In this document: piece after piece, positions 7,972 to 16,028 of the stretch
Numbering within the stretch: the first letter of the stretch is position 1
Layout: the number at the start of each line of letters is the position of its first letter
Assembly: GCA_905201915.1 (NCBI GenBank)
Contig: CAJKQE010000031.1
Coordinates: forward strand, 1 to 23,081
Source of the DNA: an uncultured Lachnospiraceae bacterium
Lineage (GTDB): Bacteria > Bacillota > Clostridia > Lachnospirales > Lachnospiraceae
Direction: 5' to 3'
DNA: 23,081 nt
Program-made: the position numbers and the translations under genes
Notes under the pieces: model-generated
What the model saw: only the letters and a program-made list of their open reading frames with translations
Told to the model about the DNA's origin: nothing
Databases searched by the model: none

Positions 7972-10233
7972 TTGAAATATAAAGAAATAAAAAAAGTGCT
8001 TGCGCTTACTATGGCGCTTAGTTTGACAGCTCCAGCGAATGTCTTTGCAGCAGATGTGCAGATACCGGTAAACAACAATTCAACTGTTGAAGTACCGCAA
8101 GAACTGCAGATTCCACAAGAACTGGAGACACCAGAGCAGTATGAGAAGAGAACAGGATATCAGCTGCCGGAAGGACATCATTATGTAGTGGATGAAAATG
8201 GCTATGTGGTGTTTAATGAAGATGGTTCTGTAAAGATAGAAGCTGATCAGACACAGGAACCGGAGATACCACAAGAGCCGGAGGCACCTGTATTAGAGAC
8301 ACCAGAGCAGTATGAAGAAAGAACAGGATATCAGCTGCCGGAAGGACATCATTACGTATTAGATGAAAATGGTTATGTAACATTTAATGAAGATGGTTCT
8401 GTAAAGGTAGAAGCTGACCAGACACAGGAACCAGAGATACCACAGGAACCGGAGGCACCTGTATTAGAGACACCTCAGCAGTACGAAGAAAGAACAGGAT
8501 ATCAGTTGCCGGAAGGACATCATTACGTATTAGATGAAAATGGTTATGTGACATTTAACGAAGATGGTTCTCCAAAAATTGAGGCAGATAATGTAGACGA
8601 AGTGCCGTCACAAGAGACACCTCAGCAGTATGAGGAGAGAACAGGATATCAGCTGCCGGAAGGTTATCATTATGTGTTAGATGAAAATGGTTATGTAATT
8701 CTTTTAGATAATGGTTCACCAAAGGTTGAAGCAGATGATCCGGAAGTACCATCTACGAATGAAGAATTGGTGCAAGAACAGGAGATTATAGAAGTTCCTA
8801 CGATTGTAGAAGATTTCCGTTTTTGGACAGTAGCCAGAAAATATGCTTTTGCTAATGATAAAATAGATATTTACGAAGAAATGACAGATGAGGCTCGCAG
8901 TGTGGGAACACTTGCTAAGAAAGGTGTATGTTACATACTGAAAGAAGAGGAAGATGGATGGCTCTATGTTGAATCCGGAAATGTCAGAGGTTTTGTAAAG
9001 GCAGATGCTGTTACGACAGGAGAAGATGCTCAGAAAATTCTGGAGAGATATCAGAAAGAAGCAAAATCGTTAGCAGCAAGATTTAACGAAGAGTATAAAG
9101 GAATTGAAGGTGTTGCACCTACAGCAAAAGAAACAGTTCCATATAGAGAAAATCAAGCTTTTCTGTATTTAAGAGCTACTGTAAATCAGACAGTTGTAGA
9201 TAAAGAATATGCGCTTACAACGGCAAGTCTTTTGAATGTAAGAGAGGATAAGAATACAGATTCACGCATTATCGGAACGCTGGATGAAAATAGTCTTTGC
9301 TATGTTCTGGCAGATGAAGAAGAAGATTGGGTATACATAGAGTCCGGAGATGTAAGGGGCTTTGTGGATAAAGAATATCTGAATATGGAAGAAACTGTAC
9401 AGGAAGAAGTAACAGAAAAAGGTGAAGATACTTATACACTTGCAAAAGAAGAAATTGCACCGGAAGAAAATGAAGCTTGTTATTATACACTTACTTCTGT
9501 GAAGTCAGGAGTGCCTGGAGGTCATCTTAGAAATTCTGTAATAGAATTTGCTTCTCAGTTTATTGGAAATCCTTATGTATGGGGAGGTACCAGTTTGACA
9601 GAAGGTGCAGACTGTTCCGGTTTTGTACAGAGTATTTTTAAAGAATATGGGTATGATTTACCACGAGTTGCAGCAGATCAGGCTCAGTATGGTACGAAAA
9701 TCGCCGTAGAGGATGCACAGCCTGGAGATTTAGTTTTCTATGCGAAGAATGGATATGTATACCATGTTGTTATCTATGCGGGAGATGGTAAAACGGTAGA
9801 AGCTATGGGCAAAGATTATGGTATTGTCCAAGGCAACTTAAACACAAAAAATGCAGTATGGGCAGTACGTGTGTTAGACGATGAGACTGTTTCTTATGGA
9901 AGCGGTGATATTGCGGAAGTCAATGCCACACCTGAGATGTATGGTGAGAAGCTGGGTAACTTTAAATTGACTTATTATTGTTCCTGTGAGATTTGCTGTG
10001 ATGTGGAAACAGGTATTACAGCAACAGGTACACCAGTAGTAGAAGGCAGAACCATTGCAGTAGACCCAAGAGTCATTCCTTATGGAACACAGGTAATTAT
10101 CAATGGTCATGTATTTACTGCAGAGGATTGTGGTGGCGCAATTAAAGGAAATCGTATTGATGTCTATGTAAATGACCATAACAGAGCAAATGCTTTAGGT
10201 GTTAATTATGCAGATGTTTATCTGGTAAAATAA
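7972..10233 (+). CDS. Secreted wall hydrolase: tandem repeats, 2 SH3, NlpC/P60, 3D domain
   Basis: 753 residues if started at TTG 7972, chosen because GGAGGAG (7959-7965) lies six bases upstream and the product then begins with a normal signal peptide (MKYKEIKKVLALTMALSL, cleavage near VFAA-D). ATG 7942 and TTG 7936 are in frame but lack such a site. Four tandem repeats follow (about 52-255). Two bacterial SH3 domains lie at about 287-355 and 412-472; both contain a YVESG/YIESG..VRGFV core and probably bind cell wall. The NlpC/P60 domain (about 517-637) has Cys548 in DCSGF and His598 in YHVVIY; a Glu occupies the usual third polar position. The C-terminal 3D domain (about 661-753) has ATGTPV, AVDPRVIPYGT and AEDCGGAIKGNRIDVY. 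Members of the two families cut peptide stems and, for 3D/MltA-like folds, glycan strands. A two-activity peptidoglycan hydrolase is inferred. Confidence 0.9.
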   Translation: MKYKEIKKVLALTMALSLTAPANVFAADVQIPVNNNSTVEVPQELQIPQELETPEQYEKRTGYQLPEGHHYVVDENGYVVFNEDGSVKIEADQTQEPEIPQEPEAPVLETPEQYEERTGYQLPEGHHYVLDENGYVTFNEDGSVKVEADQTQEPEIPQEPEAPVLETPQQYEERTGYQLPEGHHYVLDENGYVTFNEDGSPKIEADNVDEVPSQETPQQYEERTGYQLPEGYHYVLDENGYVILLDNGSPKVEADDPEVPSTNEELVQEQEIIEVPTIVEDFRFWTVARKYAFANDKIDIYEEMTDEARSVGTLAKKGVCYILKEEEDGWLYVESGNVRGFVKADAVTTGEDAQKILERYQKEAKSLAARFNEEYKGIEGVAPTAKETVPYRENQAFLYLRATVNQTVVDKEYALTTASLLNVREDKNTDSRIIGTLDENSLCYVLADEEEDWVYIESGDVRGFVDKEYLNMEETVQEEVTEKGEDTYTLAKEEIAPEENEACYYTLTSVKSGVPGGHLRNSVIEFASQFIGNPYVWGGTSLTEGADCSGFVQSIFKEYGYDLPRVAADQAQYGTKIAVEDAQPGDLVFYAKNGYVYHVVIYAGDGKTVEAMGKDYGIVQGNLNTKNAVWAVRVLDDETVSYGSGDIAEVNATPEMYGEKLGNFKLTYYCSCEICCDVETGITATGTPVVEGRTIAVDPRVIPYGTQVIINGHVFTAEDCGGAIKGNRIDVYVNDHNRANALGVNYADVYLVK
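8125..8736 (+). repeat. Four tandem ~57-aa repeats inside the wall hydrolase
   Basis: Units begin at 8125, 8296, 8467 and 8614. The first two are each exactly 171 bp; the third is shortened to 147 bp and the fourth is partial. Each has TP(E/Q)QYE(E/K)RTGYQLPEG, then HHYV(L/V)DENGYV and NEDGS(V/P)K(I/V)EAD, and the longer ones a Pro/Glu linker (QEPEIPQEPEAPVLE). Nucleotide identity between units is high, so copy number may vary by recombination. Confidence 0.92.
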
Positions 10234-10246
10234 GAAATAAAGATAC

Positions 10247-10282
10247 AAGGTGTTGCATTTATGTAACACCTTTTGTCTGTTT
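10247..10282 (+). terminator. Terminator after the wall hydrolase gene
   Basis: AAGGTGTTGCAT (10247-10258) pairs with ATGTAACACCTT (10261-10272), one mismatch, followed by a broken T-run. It lies 15 bp upstream of truA, so some read-through into truA is possible. Confidence 0.65.
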
Positions 10283-10296
10283 AAAAGGAGATTAGA

Positions 10297-11031
10297 ATGA
10301 ATTATCGTTTGGATATTCAATATGATGGAAGCAGATATGGAGGTTGGCAGCGTCAGAAGGATACAGACAATACGATACAGGGAAAGATTGAAGATGTATT
10401 AACGAAGATGCTGGGAAAAGAGATACAAATTCAGGGAGCCGGAAGAACGGATGCAGGAGTTCATGCCAGAGGGCAGGTGGCTAATTTTCATGCAGATTGT
10501 GAAAAGAGCTGTGAAGAAATCTGTCAATACTTAAACGAATATTTGCCGGAGGATATTGAAATTTCTAAAGTGAGTGAAGTAGAGGATAGGTTTCACAGTC
10601 GTTTAAATGCAAAAGAGAAAGTATATCAGTATCGAATTGTATCCGGTATCCATAAAAATGTTTTTGAAAGAAAGTATCAATGTCCTCTTCATGAGACATT
10701 GGATGTAAATGCAATGAAAGAAGCGGCAAAGTATCTGGAAGGAACTTATGATTTTAAAAGTTTTTGTTCCAATAAAAAAATGAAAAAATCCTCTGTAAGA
10801 ACAATTTACAGTATCGAAATTGTAGATTTAACACAAGAGATTGTTATTACTTATACAGGAAATGGATTTTTATATAATATGGTTCGTATTTTAACCGGTA
10901 CTTTAATTGAAGTAGGCAGGGGACGAAGAAAACCTGAAGACATGAAAGCAATTTTGGAAAGCTGTGACAGAAAAGATGCAGGTTTTACAGCTCCGGCAAG
11001 AGGACTGACACTTTTAGAAGTAAGATATTAA
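10297..11031 (+). CDS. truA: tRNA pseudouridine(38-40) synthase TruA
   Basis: 244-residue cytoplasmic enzyme that converts uridines 38-40 of the tRNA anticodon arm to pseudouridine. The N-terminal IQYDGSRYGGWQRQ is the family hallmark. The catalytic Asp52 sits in GAGRTDAGVHARGQV (47-61). FLYNMVRILTGTLIEVGRG in the C-terminal half and GLTLLEVRY at the end complete the match. AAAAGGAG precedes the ATG. It is followed after 13 bp by the thioesterase gene and is probably co-transcribed. Length is normal for the family. Confidence 0.95.
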   Translation: MNYRLDIQYDGSRYGGWQRQKDTDNTIQGKIEDVLTKMLGKEIQIQGAGRTDAGVHARGQVANFHADCEKSCEEICQYLNEYLPEDIEISKVSEVEDRFHSRLNAKEKVYQYRIVSGIHKNVFERKYQCPLHETLDVNAMKEAAKYLEGTYDFKSFCSNKKMKKSSVRTIYSIEIVDLTQEIVITYTGNGFLYNMVRILTGTLIEVGRGRRKPEDMKAILESCDRKDAGFTAPARGLTLLEVRY

Positions 11032-11044
11032 AAGGAGAGAGAAT

Positions 11045-11479
11045 ATGCAGCAAATAATGGAACAGGAAATTAAAAAACAGATGGAGATGCTGTACCCTAA
11101 TTCGCCGGAGCATTTGTATAATAAAATGCAGGTAGAATTTTATTCCTGCAATTATGAGAAAAAGAGTCTTACTTTTCGCTTTCCTATACAAAGATGGGAA
11201 TTAAATCACATGTCCACTATACATGGGGGTATAATTGCTGCTGCTATTGATACAACCTGTGGAGCTATTGTAAGAAATGTAAGCGGAAGTAAGAGTATTC
11301 CCACAATTAACTTAAATATCAACTATTTAAGTCCGGGTATTCCTGGTGATGCATTGCTGGTAACAGCAACCGCAGATAGAGCAGGACGAAAGGTATGTAA
11401 TGTTCATGCAGTATGTAAGTCAGAGAAAAACGACAAAATCATTGCTACTGCAACGGCAAACTTTATGATTTTAGACTGA
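11045..11479 (+). CDS. PaaI-type hotdog-fold thioesterase
   Basis: 144-residue protein with a single hotdog domain, expected to hydrolyse acyl-CoA or acyl-ACP thioesters in the cytoplasm. The key stretch is HMSTIHGGIIAAAIDTTCG: the HGG turn and the acidic residue on the following helix are the usual active-site elements of the PaaI/YbgC-like group. The end, VCNVHAVCKSEKNDKIIATATANFMI, is the standard closing beta-strand pair. AAAGGAGAG precedes the ATG and the gene sits 13 bp after truA. The substrate cannot be inferred. Confidence 0.85.
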   Translation: MQQIMEQEIKKQMEMLYPNSPEHLYNKMQVEFYSCNYEKKSLTFRFPIQRWELNHMSTIHGGIIAAAIDTTCGAIVRNVSGSKSIPTINLNINYLSPGIPGDALLVTATADRAGRKVCNVHAVCKSEKNDKIIATATANFMILD

Positions 11480-11506
11480 AATTGGAAAAAAATATAAGCA
11501 AAGCCT

Positions 11507-11534
11507 TTGAAAAACAATGATTTTATGTTAGTAT
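11507..11534 (+). promoter_or_regulatory. Candidate promoter of glnS
   Basis: TTGAAA (11507-11512) and TAGTAT (11529-11534) are separated by 16 bp. The remaining leader of about 70 nt is too short for a T-box element and I see none. Confidence 0.45.
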
Positions 11535-11608
11535 ATTTCTTAAAGTTATTATTTAGACAAAAACTTGGTTTACGCCAAAGAAAATTACCATAGATGGAGG
11601 AGAAAAAA

Positions 11609-13285
11609 GTGGAAAAAGAAACAGCAAAAGAAACCGTTTCTAAAAACTTTATTGAGCAGATTATTGAGAAAGATTTGGCAGAAGGAAAGTATGATGAAAT
11701 TTGTACCAGATTTCCACCTGAGCCAAATGGTTATCTGCATATTGGTCATGCAAAATCAATTTTATTAAACTATGGTTTGGCACAAAAATACCATGGAAAA
11801 TTTAATATGCGTTTTGATGATACTAATCCTACAAAAGAAAAAGTAGAATTTGTAGAGTCTATTAAAAAAGATATTCAATGGCTGGGTGCTGACTGGGAAG
11901 ATCGTTTATATTTTGCATCTAATTATTTTGATCAGATGTATGAAGCAGCAGTAAAGCTGATTAAAAAAGGCAAAGCTTTTGTATGCGACTTAACAGCAGA
12001 AGAAATCAGAGAATACAGAGGAACTTTAACAGAGCCGGGAAAAGAAAGTCCTTACAGAAACAGAAGTGTAGAGGAAAATCTGGAATTATTTGAAAAAATG
12101 AAAAACGGTGAGTTTGAGGATGGAAGCAAGGTTTTGAGAGCTAAAATTGATATGGCTTCTCCAAATATTAATATGCGTGATCCTGTTATTTATCGTGTGG
12201 CTCACATGACACATCACAATACAGGTGACAAATGGTGCATTTACCCAATGTATGATTTTGCACATCCTATTGAAGATGCTATTGAAGGTGTTACTCATTC
12301 TATCTGTACATTGGAATTTGAGGATCACAGACCGTTATATGACTGGGTTGTTCAGGAGTTAGAGTATGTACATCCTCCAAAGCAGATTGAATTTGCAAAA
12401 TTATATTTGACAAATGTAGTAACAGGAAAGAGATATATCAAAAAACTGGTAGAAGATGGCATTGTAGATGGCTGGGATGATCCTCGTCTGGTATCTATTG
12501 CAGCTTTAAGAAGACGTGGTTTTACACCGGAATCTATCCAGAAATTTGTAGAATTGTGTGGTGTTTCCAAGGCAAACAGTTCTGTAGATTATGCAATGCT
12601 GGAGTATTGTATCAGAGAAGATTTGAAGATGAAAGCGCCTCGTATGATGGCTGTTTTAGATCCTGTGAAATTAGTAATTGACAATTATCCGGAAGGAGAA
12701 ATTGAATATCTGGAAGTCCCAAATAATATGGAAAATCCGGAATTGGGTACAAGACAGGTTCCATTTGGCAGAGAATTGTACATTGAAAGAGAAGACTTTA
12801 TGGAAGTTCCTATTAAGAAGTATAAACGTCTGTATCCTGAAAATGAAGTACGTCTTATGAATGCTTATTTTGTTACTTGTACAGGATGTGAAAAAGACGA
12901 AGAAGGAAATGTAACAGTTATCCACTGTACTTATGATCCTGCTTCTAAAGGTGGTAATTCACCGGACGGAAGAAAGGTAAAAGGAACCATTCATTGGGTA
13001 TGTGCAGAAACAGCAGTAGAAGCAGAATGTCGTTTATATGAAAATATCGTAGATGAAGAAAAAGGTGTATACAATAAAGAGGATGGAAGTTTGAACTTAA
13101 ATCCTAACTCACTGACAGTTGTGAAGGGATGTCTTGTAGAACCGGAATTAGGAAAAGCAGAATCTTATGATAGATTTCAGTTTGTAAGAAATGGATTTTT
13201 CTGTGCGGATTGCCATGACAGTAAACCGGGAGCACCGGTATTTAATCGTATTGTATCATTAAAGAGTTCTTTTAAATTAAAATAA
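11609..13285 (+). CDS. glnS: Glutamine--tRNA ligase
   Basis: 558-residue class I aminoacyl-tRNA synthetase attaching glutamine to tRNA-Gln. The HIGH motif is at 44-47 in PPEPNGYLHIGHAKS, followed by MRFDDTNPTKE. DWEDRLYFASNYFDQMYE and PMYDFAHPIEDAIEGVTHS are typical of GlnRS. The position of the MSKRK form of the KMSKS loop is occupied by VVTGKRYIKKLV (about 270-281), followed by the conserved GWDDPRL and ALRRRGFTPESI. The C-terminal half is the two-barrel anticodon-binding region. The start is taken as GTG 11609, six bases after GGAGGAG (11596-11602); the upstream ATG at 11594 overlaps that site. The MocR regulator gene follows after one base. Presence of GlnRS suggests direct Gln-tRNA charging. 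Confidence 0.93.
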   Translation: MEKETAKETVSKNFIEQIIEKDLAEGKYDEICTRFPPEPNGYLHIGHAKSILLNYGLAQKYHGKFNMRFDDTNPTKEKVEFVESIKKDIQWLGADWEDRLYFASNYFDQMYEAAVKLIKKGKAFVCDLTAEEIREYRGTLTEPGKESPYRNRSVEENLELFEKMKNGEFEDGSKVLRAKIDMASPNINMRDPVIYRVAHMTHHNTGDKWCIYPMYDFAHPIEDAIEGVTHSICTLEFEDHRPLYDWVVQELEYVHPPKQIEFAKLYLTNVVTGKRYIKKLVEDGIVDGWDDPRLVSIAALRRRGFTPESIQKFVELCGVSKANSSVDYAMLEYCIREDLKMKAPRMMAVLDPVKLVIDNYPEGEIEYLEVPNNMENPELGTRQVPFGRELYIEREDFMEVPIKKYKRLYPENEVRLMNAYFVTCTGCEKDEEGNVTVIHCTYDPASKGGNSPDGRKVKGTIHWVCAETAVEAECRLYENIVDEEKGVYNKEDGSLNLNPNSLTVVKGCLVEPELGKAESYDRFQFVRNGFFCADCHDSKPGAPVFNRIVSLKSSFKLK

Positions 13286-13286
13286 A

Positions 13287-14699
13287 ATGAACGAATTGAT
13301 AATTTTTATAGATAAGGAGTCGAAAGTTCCTATCTATCAGCAAATTTATGAATTTATAAAAAAAGAAATAGAGAAAGAACAATTAAAACCGGGAGACAAG
13401 CTGCCCTCATCCAGGGCGCTTTCCCGGTATCTTTCTATCAGCAGAAGTACCGCAGAGCTTGCTTATGATCAGCTTGCTTCAGAAGGATACATTGAAGCTA
13501 TGCCATGTAAAGGATATTATGTCTCTCAACTGGAAGGCGTTTATTTTTCAGATAGTCGTTTATCAAAATGTCAGGAAGAAAAGCCAATTGTTCAAGAGAG
13601 AGTAAAGAAATATTTCCATGATTTTGCTTTAAATGAAATTGCCAGAGGAAGTTTTCCTTATAATGTGTGGCAAAAGTTGTCAAAACAGGTACTGGCAGAG
13701 GCCGATGAGGAATTTTTTCAGCTTGGAAATCCCTGTGGGGAGGATGGAATTAGACAGGCTGTAGCTGAATATCTGTATCGCTCCAGAGGAGTAAAATGCA
13801 AAAGAGAGCAGATTATTATCGGAGCAGGAAATGATTATCTTTTAATGCTTTTAGGGACAATTCTGGGAGCTGGACAGACAGTTGCAATGGAAGTGGCTAC
13901 CTATATCAGCGCATATTATGATTTTCGTCATATAGGTTATGACATAGAGCAAATTAAGCAGGATGAACAGGGACTTGATATCAGTGATTTAGAAGGAAAA
14001 AGTGCAAACATTGTATATGTTATGCCTTCTCATCAATTTCCTATGGGAATGATTATGCCTTTAAAACGCCGTATGGCTCTTCTAAATTGGGCAGAAAAGT
14101 CACAAGAGCGTTATATTATCGAAGATGACTATGATAGTGAATTTCGTTATAAAGGGCAGCCTATTCCCAGTTTGCAGGGTTTTGACAGAAATGGCAGCGT
14201 GATTTATATGGGGACATTTTCAAAATCTGTAGCGCCTTCTATTCGTGTCAGTTATATGGTTTTACCAGAAAGACTTATGCAGAAATATTTGAAGAAAAAA
14301 CATCTTTTCTCTGTAACAGTTTCTAAGACAGATCAGAAAATACTGGAACTTTTTTTAAACAAAGGTTATTATGAAAAACACTTAAATCGTATGCGTAAGA
14401 TTTATAAAAATAAGCATGATTTGATTGTGAAATATTTGAAAGAAATGCAGGATATTTGTGTATTTCATGGGGAAAATGCAGGAGTTCATTTTGTTTTAGA
14501 ATTTATTAACGGCCTAACAGAACAAGAAGCAATAGACAAAGCCAGAGATGTAGGTATACAGGTTTATGGAGTATCGGAATATTGTATTTCAATAAACACG
14601 GAAAAAGAAAATAAAGTACTTTTAGGATATGCCGGTATGGAAGAAAAAGAAATTGAAGAAGCCATGAAGCTTTTAAAAAAAGTATGGCATAAGAAATAG
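13287..14699 (+). CDS. MocR-type transcription regulator (GntR HTH + aminotransferase domain)
   Basis: 470-residue fusion of a GntR-type winged helix (about 10-75: IYQQIYEFIKKEIEKEQLKP, then LPSSRALSRYLSISRSTAELAY) with a PLP-binding fold-type I aminotransferase-like domain (about 110-470). Lys313 in TFSKSVAPSIRV is the expected PLP Schiff-base lysine; IIEDDYDSEFRY provides the Asp that contacts the pyridine nitrogen. MocR proteins such as PdxR and GabR use the domain as a ligand sensor. No pdxST or gab gene is near. The ATG follows the glnS stop after one base and has no visible ribosome binding site, so translation probably depends on coupling to glnS. Ends in a strong terminator. Confidence 0.9.
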   Translation: MNELIIFIDKESKVPIYQQIYEFIKKEIEKEQLKPGDKLPSSRALSRYLSISRSTAELAYDQLASEGYIEAMPCKGYYVSQLEGVYFSDSRLSKCQEEKPIVQERVKKYFHDFALNEIARGSFPYNVWQKLSKQVLAEADEEFFQLGNPCGEDGIRQAVAEYLYRSRGVKCKREQIIIGAGNDYLLMLLGTILGAGQTVAMEVATYISAYYDFRHIGYDIEQIKQDEQGLDISDLEGKSANIVYVMPSHQFPMGMIMPLKRRMALLNWAEKSQERYIIEDDYDSEFRYKGQPIPSLQGFDRNGSVIYMGTFSKSVAPSIRVSYMVLPERLMQKYLKKKHLFSVTVSKTDQKILELFLNKGYYEKHLNRMRKIYKNKHDLIVKYLKEMQDICVFHGENAGVHFVLEFINGLTEQEAIDKARDVGIQVYGVSEYCISINTEKENKVLLGYAGMEEKEIEEAMKLLKKVWHKK

Positions 14700-14708
14700 A
14701 AAGTTGTG

Positions 14709-14738
14709 AAAGGGGAATGCAAAAAACATTCCCCTTTT
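14709..14738. terminator. Bidirectional terminator between MocR gene and minus-strand gene
   Basis: AAAGGGGAATG (14709-14719) pairs perfectly with CATTCCCCTTT (14727-14737), with a 7-nt loop. It has a T-run on the plus strand and A-rich DNA in front (TTTC on the minus strand), so it can serve both converging genes. Confidence 0.85.
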
Positions 14739-14749
14739 AGAAATTATAT

Positions 14750-15274
14750 TTATTCGTTTATTTCTAAGATTTTCCCTACAGACTCATCATATCTGCAGTA
14801 TTTTCCATTTCCGGAAATAAACGGGGAATAAGTTTTCGTTTTAATATTTTTGATATATACAACTTTTGTAGCAATCATGTAAACGAGAGAAAATTTTTCA
14901 TTTAAGCTGGAAATCCATTTGTATACTTTATTGTCTTTTTCAGAAAGCACAAGCTCATATCCACCGTCACAAGGTTCTAAGGAAAAATAAATTTTTTCAT
15001 CTTTTTTTAAAGGAGTAAAGACCTGATTGTAAATGTATTCTGAAAAATGTTCTTTTACAAAAGCTTTAAATCCTTTTAAAGTATAAGTTTCTAAAGAAAC
15101 TGCATCTGTAATTTTATCTCCTCGCTCAATACGGATTTTTAAAACTTTGAGAATATCTACCGCATCGTTAATAAAACTCAATCGGCTGTATTCCATACTT
15201 TCCAGTAAAAAAGAAATTAATTCTTTTGATAAAATATCATCATTTTTTGCCTGCTCAAATAAATTGTTATCCAT
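14750..15274 (-). CDS. Unrecognised protein, 174 aa
   Basis: I do not recognise the family. The 174-residue product is soluble by appearance, with a helical N-terminal half (FEQAKNDDILSKELISFLLE, then NDAVDILKVLKIRIERGDK) and a more strand-like C-terminal half (KIYFSLEPCDGGYELVLSEK, VYMIATKVVYIKNIK). No signal peptide, membrane helix or catalytic motif is evident. GAGG in GTGAGGAATTTACT precedes the ATG, supporting the start. It lies 81 bp downstream of the acidic membrane-anchored gene on the same strand and could share its transcript; the converging hairpin at 14709-14738 ends the unit. Confidence 0.7.
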   Translation of the reverse strand: MDNNLFEQAKNDDILSKELISFLLESMEYSRLSFINDAVDILKVLKIRIERGDKITDAVSLETYTLKGFKAFVKEHFSEYIYNQVFTPLKKDEKIYFSLEPCDGGYELVLSEKDNKVYKWISSLNEKFSLVYMIATKVVYIKNIKTKTYSPFISGNGKYCRYDESVGKILEINE

Positions 15275-15355
15275 AGTAAATTCCTCACTTTATAAATAGT
15301 TGAATACCCACTAAAGTGATTGTATTATGAATAGAAGATTTTTACAAGAGCTATT

Positions 15356-15799
15356 TTAAAGTTCATCGGAAGTGTTTTTATTTTCTTCGTCTTCTTTTTC
15401 ACAGAAACAGTCCTTTACGGTTTCTTTTACAGTTTCTGTAACATTTTTGGTAGCTTTTTTTGTGTCTTCTACTGTATCTTTTATGTCTTCTTTCAGTTCT
15501 GCCATATCTTCGGCAAGGTCTTCAAAATCATCTTCAAAGATATCATCTTCGGAGAATTCTTTCGCAAGTTCATCAGTTTTGTTGACTGCCTGATCTACTG
15601 ATTTTTCAACTACTTCTTTAAATTTGGAAGCTACGTTTACTGCAGAGGCAGCAGTTTCTTTTAAATTATCCTGAAAGTCTGCGAATTCTTCCTGAAGATC
15701 AGGATTTTCTTCTTTCTTTTTTGTAAAATAATAAACGGCAGCTCCGGCAGTTGCACTTAATAGCCCAATACCTAATAATTTTTTACCTAAATTTCCCAT
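15356..15799 (-). CDS. Acidic, membrane-anchored helical protein of unknown function
   Basis: 147 residues starting at ATG 15799, eight bases after AAAGGA. An in-frame TTG at 15805 would add two residues and is less likely. The N-terminus, MGNLGKKLLGIGLLSATAG followed by AAVYYFTKKKEE, is one membrane helix with positive residues on both sides. The rest (about 35-147) has no aromatic core and is rich in Glu, Asp, Lys and Val/Thr in a heptad-like pattern (VKDC near the end, and DIKDTVEDTKKATKNVTETV), so an extended or coiled helix is expected. The layout resembles YtxH-type stress proteins, but the similarity is architectural only. It may share a transcript with the next minus-strand gene. Confidence 0.75.
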   Translation of the reverse strand: MGNLGKKLLGIGLLSATAGAAVYYFTKKKEENPDLQEEFADFQDNLKETAASAVNVASKFKEVVEKSVDQAVNKTDELAKEFSEDDIFEDDFEDLAEDMAELKEDIKDTVEDTKKATKNVTETVKETVKDCFCEKEDEENKNTSDEL

Positions 15800-15852
15800 A
15801 ATCAAAATCCTTTCTGAAATTAAAATTCCCTTACTCTACCTATATGTTCTCC

Positions 15853-15858
15853 ATTATA
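15853..15858 (-). promoter_or_regulatory. Candidate -10 of the acidic-protein gene
   Basis: TATAAT on the minus strand, about 54 bp upstream of the start at 15799. The -35 region is weak. Confidence 0.3.
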
Positions 15859-15934
15859 ATCCTTTTTCACTCAGGAAGGGAAGTATTTTTTCATTAATTT
15901 TCTATGAAATTAATGTTCTTTTGTTGAAAAATGA

Positions 15935-15962
15935 TTGACAAAAAGAAAAAAATCAGTATTAT
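15935..15962 (+). promoter_or_regulatory. Promoter of the DUF2325-DUF3793 operon
   Basis: A perfect TTGACA (15935-15940), a 16-bp spacer and TATTAT (15957-15962). TATAGT at 15960-15965 (19-bp spacer) is an alternative -10. The first operator palindrome begins just after it. Confidence 0.65.
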
Positions 15963-15964
15963 AG

Positions 15965-15984
15965 TAGTTAGTTAAAACTAATTA
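15965..15984 (+). promoter_or_regulatory. Operator 1, metal-regulator-like palindrome
   Basis: TTAGTT-AA-AACTAA (15968-15981) is a perfect inverted repeat; with the outer bases it spans 15965-15984 with one mismatched pair. It overlaps the expected transcription start. Half-sites TTAG/CTAA resemble those of DtxR/IdeR-type iron or manganese repressors; the regulator is inferred. Confidence 0.6.
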
Positions 15985-16028
15985 AAAAAGCGAAGGTTGT
16001 AAGAAATTCTTATTTTTTTAATTATAAG

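Noticed and set aside
11535..11608. T-box leader for glnS
   Set aside because: The leader after the promoter is only ~70 nt and has no specifier stem or T-box sequence; the small TTGG/CCAA pairing near 11565 is too weak.
16001..16028. Second promoter or attenuator before the DUF2325 gene
   Set aside because: TTGTAA and TATAAG are 19-20 bp apart, and the AAGAAATTCTT pairing is only 5-6 bp with almost no loop; neither is convincing.
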